Notes under the pieces: model-generated
Seen by the model: the letters and a program-made list of their open reading frames with translations, nothing else
The model's database searches: none
Told to the model about the DNA's origin: nothing
Program-made: the position numbers and the translations under genes
DNA from: Saccharospirillum sp965652395
GTDB lineage: Bacteria > Pseudomonadota > Gammaproteobacteria > Pseudomonadales > Natronospirillaceae
Assembly (NCBI GenBank): GCA_965652395.1
Contig: CBFGUW010000018.1
Coordinates: 30,070 to 94,069 of the forward strand
Direction of reading: 5' to 3'
Length of the DNA: 64,000 nucleotides
Shown here: positions 7,806 to 15,800 of the stretch, in pieces
Position numbering within the stretch: the stretch's first letter is position 1
How the letters are laid out: every line of letters starts with the position of its first letter

Positions 7806-9452
7806 ATGTCATACAACCCAACCCAATTAGACACCTGGAAGAAGTTGACCGAACATCACGCCAAGGTTGAACCGCTGCACCTGCGCGACCTTTTCCGTGA
7901 AGACCCTCTGCGTGGCGAACGCTACACCGCTCTGGCCGCCGGTATTGAGCTCGACTACTCCAAGAACCGGGTAACCGACGAGACACTGAATGAACTGATG
8001 GGCCTGGCCCGGGATGCCAAGCTGCCGGAAGCCATTGAAGCCATGTTCGAAGGGCAGGTGATCAACCGCAGCGAGAACCGTCCCGCCCTCCACATTGCTC
8101 TGCGTAACCGTGGCAACCGCGCCATTAGCGTGGGTGGCGAAAATATCATGGACACGGTCAATGCCACTCTGGCCAAGATGCGTTCCTTCGCCGAAGCCGT
8201 ACACAGCGGCGAATTCGCTGGCTATACCGGCAAAAAGCTGCGCACCATCGTCAATATCGGTATCGGCGGCTCCTTCCTGGGCCCGAAAGTCGTCTCAGAT
8301 GCCCTGAAACCCTACTGGCAGGACGGCTACGACCTTAAATACATCGCCAACATCGACGGCACCGATGTCACCGAAGCCTGCAAAGACCTCGACCCGGAAA
8401 CCACCCTGTTCATCGTCGCCTCCAAGAGCTTCGGCACCCTCGAAACCCTGAAAAACGCACAGGCCGCGCGGGAGTGGTTCTTCCAGCAGGGTGGCAAGCC
8501 GGAGCAGGTGAAGAATCACTTCGTCGCTGTCTCCACCAACATCAAGGCCGCCACCGAATTCGGCATCGACGAAGCTAACATGTTCCCCATGTGGGACTGG
8601 GTCGGTGGCCGCTACTCGCTCTGGTCCGCCATAGGCCTGGCCCAGTCCATCGTGCTCGGTTTCGATACCTTCGAACAGCTGCTCAGCGGCGCCCACGCCA
8701 TGGACGAACACTTCCGCACCACCGGGCTTGAACACAACCTGCCGGTGATTCTGGGCATGCTCGGCGTCTGGTATCACAACTTCTTCGGTGCCGAGTCGCA
8801 CGCGGTACTGACTTACGATGAATACCTGAAAGACCTGCCCGCCCACCTGCAACAGGTCGATATGGAATCCAATGGCAAGCGGGTCACCCAGAACGGCGAA
8901 GCGGTCGACTGGCAGACCGGCCCGGTTATCTGGGGCGGCACCGGCACCAATGGCCAGCACGCCTACCACCAGTTGCTGCACCAGGGAACCCGTCTGATTC
9001 CGGCTGACTTCATCATGCCATTGCAGACTCAAAACCCTGTGGCGGACCATCATCAATGGCTGTTCGCCAACTTCCTCGGCCAGCAGCAAGCCATGTTGGA
9101 AGGTAAAACCGAAGCCGAGGTAGTGGAAGAACTGAAAGCCAAAGGCCACAGCGACGACGAGATCAAGGAACTCACCTCCCACAAGGTGATTCCGGGCAAC
9201 CGTCCCTGCAATTCCATCACCTTCGAGAAAGCCACGCCCGAAGTGGTGGGTGCGCTTATCGCCATGTATGAACACAAAGTTTTTGTTCAGGGCGTGATCT
9301 GGGGCGTCAACAGCTTCGACCAATGGGGTGTGGAGCTCGGCAAAGTGTTGGGCAACAGCGTTTTTGAAGCCCTTGGCAACGGTAAAACCGAAAACTACGA
9401 CAGCTCAACCGCCACGCTGATCAAAAAGTTCCGCGAAGCCAACAACCTCTAA
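7806..9452 (+). CDS. pgi: Glucose-6-phosphate isomerase
   Basis: Interconverts glucose-6-phosphate and fructose-6-phosphate in the cytoplasm. 548 aa, the normal bacterial length. Both family signatures are present: DWVGGRYSLWSAIG in the middle and GVNSFDQWGVELGK near the end, with NIGIGGSFLGPKV and the ASKSFGT phosphate-binding region in the N-half. It is a single-gene unit between repeat DNA on the left and a hairpin on the right. The HexR-type palindrome upstream suggests control with other hexose genes. Confidence 0.98.
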   Translation: MSYNPTQLDTWKKLTEHHAKVEPLHLRDLFREDPLRGERYTALAAGIELDYSKNRVTDETLNELMGLARDAKLPEAIEAMFEGQVINRSENRPALHIALRNRGNRAISVGGENIMDTVNATLAKMRSFAEAVHSGEFAGYTGKKLRTIVNIGIGGSFLGPKVVSDALKPYWQDGYDLKYIANIDGTDVTEACKDLDPETTLFIVASKSFGTLETLKNAQAAREWFFQQGGKPEQVKNHFVAVSTNIKAATEFGIDEANMFPMWDWVGGRYSLWSAIGLAQSIVLGFDTFEQLLSGAHAMDEHFRTTGLEHNLPVILGMLGVWYHNFFGAESHAVLTYDEYLKDLPAHLQQVDMESNGKRVTQNGEAVDWQTGPVIWGGTGTNGQHAYHQLLHQGTRLIPADFIMPLQTQNPVADHHQWLFANFLGQQQAMLEGKTEAEVVEELKAKGHSDDEIKELTSHKVIPGNRPCNSITFEKATPEVVGALIAMYEHKVFVQGVIWGVNSFDQWGVELGKVLGNSVFEALGNGKTENYDSSTATLIKKFREANNL

Positions 9453-9469
9453 ACCGGCACAAAGCCAAT

Positions 9470-9492
9470 GCCCTCTCCCTGTGGGAGAGGGC
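9470..9492 (+). terminator. Hairpin after pgi
   Basis: GCCCTCTCCC / GGGAGAGGGC pair over 10 bp with a TGT loop, 18 bases after the pgi stop. No T-run follows directly, so termination may be partial. Confidence 0.5.
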
Positions 9493-9778
9493 AGCCACCT
9501 GCCCCTCCTGGTCACTTTTTACTCACCCCCATCAAGCCTGACTACCCAGACAGGTAAAAACCGTCAACAACCCGACACCCTACTTAAAGTAATTTCTAGA
9601 TACGGTTGCATCCCTGGCAAAACCACATAAAATCCTTTGTATCTGCGAGGTAGTTCACACCGTCTGCACGGACAGCTTGCGTTGTTCACATAAAAAACAC
9701 GCCCCACCGAACAGGATGCGACAAAGTAGACTACACTGAAAGCAGGCCAACACACTGTTCAACCGGGACGGAAATTAA
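9493..9778. other. Gene-free region before the msh operon
   Basis: No ORF of note and no repeat seen on either strand. It must hold the promoter of the pilin operon, but I cannot pick out a convincing -35/-10 or -24/-12 pair. Confidence 0.4.
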
Positions 9779-10246
9779 ATGATGAAACAACAGAAAGGTT
9801 TTACTTTGATCGAATTGATCATGGTGATTGTGATTCTGGGCATTCTGTCGGCATTTGCTTTGCCGCGGTTTGCTGATTTAAGCGGAAACGCGGAGCAATC
9901 AAGAATAGATGCCGCTTTGGGTGCCGCCAAGTCCGCATCGGGTATCGCGCATGCTCAGGCTCTAGCTAATAGCGTGGTTGGAACTCCGGCCACTCCAGTG
10001 ACGATGACAATCGAAGGGCAAACGGTCCAAATGATTAATGGGTATCCTTCTGCCGTTGCGACTGAAGATAACATTTGTGATATTGCCAACCTCACAACTG
10101 ACTTTACTTGTAGCCAAGACACTGCAAGAACTGCTGGAACTGTTGCGGCTATCTTGACTATTGCAGACAACGATGGTGCTTGCTCGTTCACCTATACCGA
10201 GTCCAATGGCACAACGGTCCCTACCTTTTCAGCAACCAGCTGTTAA
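9779..10246 (+). CDS. mshA: Type IV major pilin, MshA-like
   Basis: Prepilin of 155 aa. The short basic leader MMKQQKG is cut before FTLIELIMVIVILGILSAFA, giving the Phe1 and Glu5 needed for methylation and assembly. The start is the first of two adjacent ATGs. Four cysteines lie in the C-half, the last at the C-terminus, forming the disulfide loop of type IVa pilins. The next five genes follow the order mshC-D-O-P-Q of Vibrio, so I call it MshA. A strong terminator follows, as expected where the major pilin is made in excess over minor pilins. Confidence 0.75.
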   Translation: MMKQQKGFTLIELIMVIVILGILSAFALPRFADLSGNAEQSRIDAALGAAKSASGIAHAQALANSVVGTPATPVTMTIEGQTVQMINGYPSAVATEDNICDIANLTTDFTCSQDTARTAGTVAAILTIADNDGACSFTYTESNGTTVPTFSATSC

Positions 10247-10270
10247 ATGCTTAGTTAGCTGAGAACACAT

Positions 10271-10305
10271 GAATGTGGGCCACTTTTGTGGTTCGCATTC
10301 TTTTT
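10271..10305 (+). terminator. Intrinsic terminator/attenuator between mshA and mshC
   Basis: GAATGTGGGCCAC pairs with GTGGTTCGCATTC over 13 positions (three G-U), with a TTTT loop and TTTTT tail. It probably reduces read-through from the pilin gene to the minor pilins. Confidence 0.8.
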
Positions 10306-10318
10306 GTTACTAAGCTAA

Positions 10319-10891
10319 GTGACGATCTCCGTGAATTGCAATAATCCTCAGTGGGAATATCAAAAGAAAATAAATGGATTTACAATTGTTGAACTCACAG
10401 TGGTTATTGTCCTTTTAGCAATTGTGGCAGCCTTTGCACTTCCACGTTTTTTCTCCTCAACGCCTTTCACCGACCGAAGTACCACCCAACAATTCCAAAG
10501 CGCCATAAATTACGCCCGAAACCGCGCAGTCACCACCCAATGCACAATCGAAGTCCGAATAAACACTTCAGGCTGGTCGGTCTGGCGAGACGATGATTGC
10601 AGTTCTGGCCCGGGAGCCACCTGTCCCAACCCTTATACCTTTGCCGTTGCTATCAATAATGTGGGGGAAAGCACCCAACTCACCGGAGACCTGAGCCTTG
10701 ATGCTGGCTCCGGTAATGCTTTGGAGCGGTTGTATTTCACGTCTCAAGGGCTGCTCTACCGTGATAATGCTTCCTCCAGCTGCTTGTCTCTCCCGGCCAA
10801 CCCGGTTGCCGCCAACACCCAGATCACCAACTTTGTTCCCAGCGCCACCCTGCGCCTGGATGGATTGACTGGTTATGCCGCGCTTCAGTAA
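10319..10891 (+). CDS. mshC: Type IV pseudopilin, MshC-like (GspH/FimT type)
   Basis: Minor pilin of about 190 aa. A leader of about 20 residues ends in NG before FTIVELTVVIVLLAIVAAFA, with Glu5. The start is a GTG; a second GTG four codons on is possible. NYARNRAVTTQCTIEVRI resembles the GspH/FimT fold. Four cysteines suggest disulfides. Minor pilins of this kind prime fibre assembly. The end overlaps the next gene by 17 bases. Confidence 0.7.
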   Translation: MTISVNCNNPQWEYQKKINGFTIVELTVVIVLLAIVAAFALPRFFSSTPFTDRSTTQQFQSAINYARNRAVTTQCTIEVRINTSGWSVWRDDDCSSGPGATCPNPYTFAVAINNVGESTQLTGDLSLDAGSGNALERLYFTSQGLLYRDNASSSCLSLPANPVAANTQITNFVPSATLRLDGLTGYAALQ

Positions 10892-11552
10892 GGGAGGACC
10901 AGGAGGCGAGGCACGGTTGGTGGGTGACCGCGGTGGGGAGGTTTGTCTGGGTGGTCGCTCATGGAGTGAGCTCCTACAGGGGGGTGGGCGCTTTTTCGAG
11001 GCGGGGGTTACCTTGATTGAGCTGATTATTTCCATTGTTGTTATTGGCATTGCCGCCACGGCCCTGCTGCAAAGTCTGGGCTTTTTGTCGATTGGTAATG
11101 CCGACCCCATGCTGCGCAGCCAAAGTAATTTGTTGGCGCAAAACATGTTGAACGAGGTTTTGAGTCAGTCTTTCTTCGAGCCGGATAACGATCCGCGCGC
11201 CAATCCCGCTGTAACCGCTCAGGTTTGCCCCACGGCTGAAAGTGATTCAGGTTATGATCGACGGCTCTGGGACAACGTTTGCGACTACAACGGCTTCGAC
11301 TCGAATACCAGCGACAATGGCAATTCGGGCATTCGATTTAAAGACGGTGGGGCTGTTTCCGGGCTGGCGGGCTATCGTGCCCAGGTGGTGGTGCAATCGG
11401 ACACCACTGTTTCTCTGGGTGCGCTTAGCAACAGCGCCTCACCTTGCTCACCTGACATTTTAAGGGTCGATATCACGGTCACAGACCCGAGAGGCCAAAC
11501 TCTGCTTTTATCCGGCTACCGAACCAGCTACTGGGATGAGGCGGGGTGTTGA
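10875..11552 (+). CDS. mshD: Type IV pseudopilin, MshD-like, with abnormally long leader
   Basis: Minor pilin; 225 aa if it starts at the ATG at 10875. The prepilin motif is EAG-VTLIELIISIVVIG, so the leader would be 44 residues long and glycine-rich, far longer than normal. A GTG at codon 16 would still give 28. The leader-coding DNA includes a REP-like hairpin at 10953-10979, which suggests an insertion that lengthened the 5' end. The body has RAQVVVQSD and LLLSGYRT segments typical of MshD. Function in pilus tip assembly is inferred from gene order. Confidence 0.65.
   Translation: MPRFSKGGPGGEARLVGDRGGEVCLGGRSWSELLQGGGRFFEAGVTLIELIISIVVIGIAATALLQSLGFLSIGNADPMLRSQSNLLAQNMLNEVLSQSFFEPDNDPRANPAVTAQVCPTAESDSGYDRRLWDNVCDYNGFDSNTSDNGNSGIRFKDGGAVSGLAGYRAQVVVQSDTTVSLGALSNSASPCSPDILRVDITVTDPRGQTLLLSGYRTSYWDEAGC
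10953..10979. repeat. REP-like sequence inside the mshD leader
   Basis: GGTCGCTCATGGAGTGAGC followed by TCCTACAG has GCTCA/TGAGC arms and the GTAGGAGC end typical of REP elements on the opposite strand. Such elements are normally intergenic; here it is within the predicted coding region. Confidence 0.45.
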
Positions 11553-11553
11553 T

Positions 11554-12453
11554 ATGAACCGTCGCCTATCGATCCTAAATCAAGGATTTACCTTAATAGA
11601 ACTGATCATCGTCATCGTGGTCACCGGCATTCTGGTGGCGGTCGTGGGACCGCTTATTGGCGGTAAATACCAAGCCGTGACGGACGCTCAGCAACGTGCC
11701 ACCTGGGTGCAACAGGCGGAATATGCCCTTTTCCATATTCGCCAGGACCTGCAGCGATCCGTGCCGAATTCCGTCCGCGCCAGCGAACCTGACGCAGCCG
11801 GCGACAACCAGGTGGTGGAATTTTTGGGACTGAGTATGGGGCAGGAGCCGCCAGTTGCCCGGTATAGGGACCGCCAACACCCAAGCCTGGACCGACTGCG
11901 GCTGACCAATGAAGACGCCTTCGATGTATTCGAGACCACCAGCCTCTCGGCAGCCGGTTTGGCCGTCAGCGTAGGAGGCACCAGCGTCAGTCAAATATAC
12001 GGCGACTGGAACAACCAATCCTCCAGCACCAACGGCGTGATCGCCGAGATAAACACGGTCACCAACAGGGCAGGCACCGTCTGTGATGATGGCGACTGCA
12101 CTCAAAACCCCGTCGCCCTGGTAGACCTCGACACCACAGGGGGGAACCATACGTTTCCTGATCACTCCCCTCATTTCCGAGCCTATTTCACGGATGGTCC
12201 CGTAGCCTACGCCTGCACTGCGGGTCGATTGATCCGCTACAGCGGCTATACCAGCCTGGCAAACACGGCACTCTCGGGCCGGGTGGGCGCCGCCACAGCC
12301 AGCCGGGTAGTGGATTCGGTGGTCGATTGCTCTTTTAGCTGGCAGGCGGGCTCCGCCTATAGGCCTCCCACGGTCACTATCCGCCTTGCCCTGGGGGCAG
12401 GGGGTGAATCCGTCCAGCTGGTTGAAACCATCCCCTTGAGGAACGGCTTATGA
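11554..12453 (+). CDS. mshO: Type IV pseudopilin, MshO-like
   Basis: Minor pilin of 299 aa. The ATG at 11554 gives a normal leader MNRRLSILNQG before FTLIELIIVIVVTGILVAVV with Glu5; an upstream in-frame ATG adds only MRRGVD. It begins just after the mshD stop and its end overlaps mshP as ATGA. It is larger than most minor pilins, like MshO/GspJ. VVDSVVDCSFSW and the cysteine pairs in the C-half are common in MshO proteins. Confidence 0.7.
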   Translation: MNRRLSILNQGFTLIELIIVIVVTGILVAVVGPLIGGKYQAVTDAQQRATWVQQAEYALFHIRQDLQRSVPNSVRASEPDAAGDNQVVEFLGLSMGQEPPVARYRDRQHPSLDRLRLTNEDAFDVFETTSLSAAGLAVSVGGTSVSQIYGDWNNQSSSTNGVIAEINTVTNRAGTVCDDGDCTQNPVALVDLDTTGGNHTFPDHSPHFRAYFTDGPVAYACTAGRLIRYSGYTSLANTALSGRVGAATASRVVDSVVDCSFSWQAGSAYRPPTVTIRLALGAGGESVQLVETIPLRNGL

Positions 12454-12872
12454 AAGCCGCAAAGCAGCAACAGGGAGTTGCCCTGGTCGCCGTCATCTTT
12501 CTGATTGTCGTTATTGGCGCGGCTTTGGTCGTATTGGCGCGATTATCCACGCAAAGCAACGCCCAAATCACCCAGAGCCTGCTCCAGGCCAGGGGAAAGC
12601 AGGCGGCTTTGGCGGCGGCCGAATTCGGGATTCAGAGACTGGTGGAAAGCGGATCTCCCGGAACACTCTGCTCCGGCTGGTCGGACACCACGGTCAGCAT
12701 CCCCGCCTATACAGCATTTACGGTTCAATTAAGCTGCAGTCAGTCTACCTATCAGGACAACAACCCTTCGGCTCAATTCGAACTCTATCGGCTGGTCAGC
12801 GAGGCACAATACGGTAATCTGGGAGATCCTGATTACACTTGGGTAAGGCTCGAATCCGCTATCGAGTTGTAA
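12450..12872 (+). CDS. mshP: MshP-like membrane protein of the pilus cluster
   Basis: 140 aa, starting in an ATGA overlap with mshO. MKAAKQQQGVALVAVIFLIV resembles a prepilin start but has Val after Gly and no Glu5, as in MshP/PilX-like proteins. The rest has two cysteines and a short beta-rich region. It is coupled to mshO and precedes mshQ. The role is not well known in any species; minor pilin-like or assembly part is likely. Confidence 0.65.
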   Translation: MKAAKQQQGVALVAVIFLIVVIGAALVVLARLSTQSNAQITQSLLQARGKQAALAAAEFGIQRLVESGSPGTLCSGWSDTTVSIPAYTAFTVQLSCSQSTYQDNNPSAQFELYRLVSEAQYGNLGDPDYTWVRLESAIEL

Positions 12873-12899
12873 TGTTATGGGATGAGGTCTGACACCGTG

Positions 12900-15800
12900 A
12901 TGCTCAAAGCCGTTAAGGCACTTATGCAATCCGCCATGCTCATGCTGTTGTTCATGGCCGCCGCGCTGGGCGCCCCACCCCCGCTTTCGCCTTACGCGGG
13001 GGATGTGATCATCAATGAAATCCAAGTGGATGGCAGCAACTCTCTCGATTTTGTCGAACTCTATTTCGTCGAAACCACCGATGTCACGAACTGGGAACTG
13101 CATACCAACGGACCGGGCGGCTCAGCGGATTCGGATTGCACCCTGCCCGGCGGTCTCTATGCCGCAGGCACTTTCCTGGTGATCGACGGCAGTGTCTGTC
13201 TGGATTGGCACCCCGAGCAACGGGAGATTTACATTCTCGATGACAACGGCGATCTCGTGCATTACGTGTCCCTCTGGCACACAGGTAATCAATCCAATGG
13301 CGGCGACTTCGGCGACCCGGCGGATTTTCCGGCCGGATACGAGGATGCCGTTACCGACCTGAACGACCTGCCGGACGATTTTGTCAACTACTGCGCCGAG
13401 ATCGATGGCTCCACGCCCACCGGCGATTGGAACGAAGACGGCCAGTCCTGCACCTCCACCGAAGGGACCTCCAACTCGGGGGACACCGGCGGAACCGGCG
13501 GCAGTTGCAGCTTTGAACCCGGCCTAACGGCTCGCTATTACAATAATCTCACCATGCTGGGCTACCCCGTAATTGAACAACCAGAAAGCCAGGTGGACTA
13601 CACCTGGGGAACTGGATCACCCAATGCGTCCCTGTTGGGCAACGATGTGTTTTCCGCAAACTGGTCTGGCTACCTTTATGCCCCGACCAGTGGCGAATAC
13701 CGCATCCGAACCAACAGCGACGACGGCGTCAGGTTTTACTTGAGTGGTACGCTATTGATCGACAACTGGGGCGGTCATGGAGCGACCTACGATGAGTTCA
13801 CCATTAACCTCAGTGCCGGCCAGTATTACCCTATTAAACTGGAGTATTTCGAAGATGGCGGCAGTGCTACCATCGAGTTGGAGTGGCGTGCACCGGGTGA
13901 CGGTAGTTTCGCGACCATACCTGCGGCCAATCTGTTCCACTGCACCTCAAACGAAGCCTGCTCCGGACAATCGGGGTTGGTAGCCGAATATTACAGCAAC
14001 AGAGACCTGTCCGGCTTTCCGGACATAGAACAGGTCGACGACAACATTGACAACAATTGGGGTTCAGGCTCGCCAGACGCCTCGACACTTGGCAATGACG
14101 ACTTCTCAGTGCGCTGGACCGGTGTTTTACAGGTACCGACCACCGGCCAATACCGAATCCGAACCAACAGCGATGATGGGGTGCGGCTTTACCTCGCCGA
14201 AACACTGCTGATCGACCGGTGGAATGATCACAGCGCAACCTATGACGAAATCATCATCAACCTCGATGCCGGTCAAAGTTACACCTTCATGCTCGAATAT
14301 TACGAACATGGCGGCTCGGCCCGTATTGAACTGGACTGGCAAACACCTGGCAGTGGCAGTTTCGTGCCGATACCGGCCTCTGCTTTTACGCAGTGCCATA
14401 GCCAGATTCCAGAACCTGTCCTCGAGTGGCGTATGGATGACAGCCAATGGACCGGTACCGCAGGAGAAGTAACGGACCATTCCGGCAACAACCGCAATGG
14501 TACCGCTCAAAATCAAACCTCAACCAGCCTGGGTTATCTCTGCAGAGCCGGAACATTCGACGGGGCGGACGATTATCTCACTCACTCCGACATCGGTGCT
14601 TTGCTCGGCGGCACTGCCTCGATGAGTTTTTGGATTCAAACCACTCAAACCGGAAACGACACCAACTGGCAAGCGCCTGGAATCGCCGGAGGAGAAGTGG
14701 CGGGTAGTACTAGTGATATTTTTTGGGGGTGGTTGGATGCTTCGGGCCGAATTGGTATTTCGGTAGGCAATGACGGTTCAACAAAATCCACCCAAGCCAT
14801 CAACGATGGCATTTTCCATCACGTCGTGCTGACACGGGACGCCGCTGCAGGGGCCTTCAAGATATATATCGACGGAAACCTCGATGCCAGCGGCAGCATC
14901 GCCGCCGGTGTTATAGGTACCAGCTTTACCAGTATCGGCCGTATCGAAGATTCGGCAGGCACACCGGAATACTTCCAGGGTGCTCTGGACGAGCTGGTTA
15001 TTTTCGATGAAGTGCTCAGCAATGCTCAGGTAACATCGATATACGACAACCAAAGCAATGCCAGAAACCTGGATGGCACAGACAGGGACCTATCCAACTG
15101 CCTCGCCGCCCAGCAGTGCTTTAGCCAGGATTTCAACAGCGGCAGCCTGGGCAGCGACTGGCAGACGATGAACAGCAGCGGAAGTTTCGGCAATCCGCGG
15201 ATCGTCAATGGTCGACTCAGGCTTACCAACGACACCAACAACGTGGCCACGGCTGCGACCCTGCTGCGCCAGTTTCCGAGCGCGGGTAACAAGCTTGTGG
15301 TCGAATTCGATTACTACGCCTACAAAGATGATGGCTCCACCAATGCGGCGGACGGCATCACCCTGACGCTCTCGGACCGGGACATCCCTCCCTACCCAGG
15401 AGGCTATGGCGGATCTCTCGGTTATACCCAGCGTACCGATGGTGGCGGCGTCGATGGGTTCAACGGTGGCTGGCTCGGAATCGGGCTTGACGAATGGGGG
15501 AACTATTCGAACCCCACGGAAGGCCGTGAAGGCGGCATCGGAGCTGAGCCGAATGCCGTGGCGATCCGTGGACCCGGATCCGGCCAAACCGGTTATGAAT
15601 ACATCGCCGGAACCTCGACCCTAACCCCTACAGTCTTGACCGATAGCAGCAATTCGCATCGCTACCGCATAACGGTGGACCACAGCAACGGCAGCGATGC
15701 CCTGGTTACTGTGGAGCGGGACACGAATTCCGATGATGTATTCGAAACACTGGTCAACACCTTCGATCTGTTCGACAGCATTGGCGACGGCAATATCCCA

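Noticed and set aside
8295..9323. 342-codon minus-strand frame opposite pgi
   Set aside because: Shadow frame; composition of GVFVD-type repeats is a mirror of the pgi codons.
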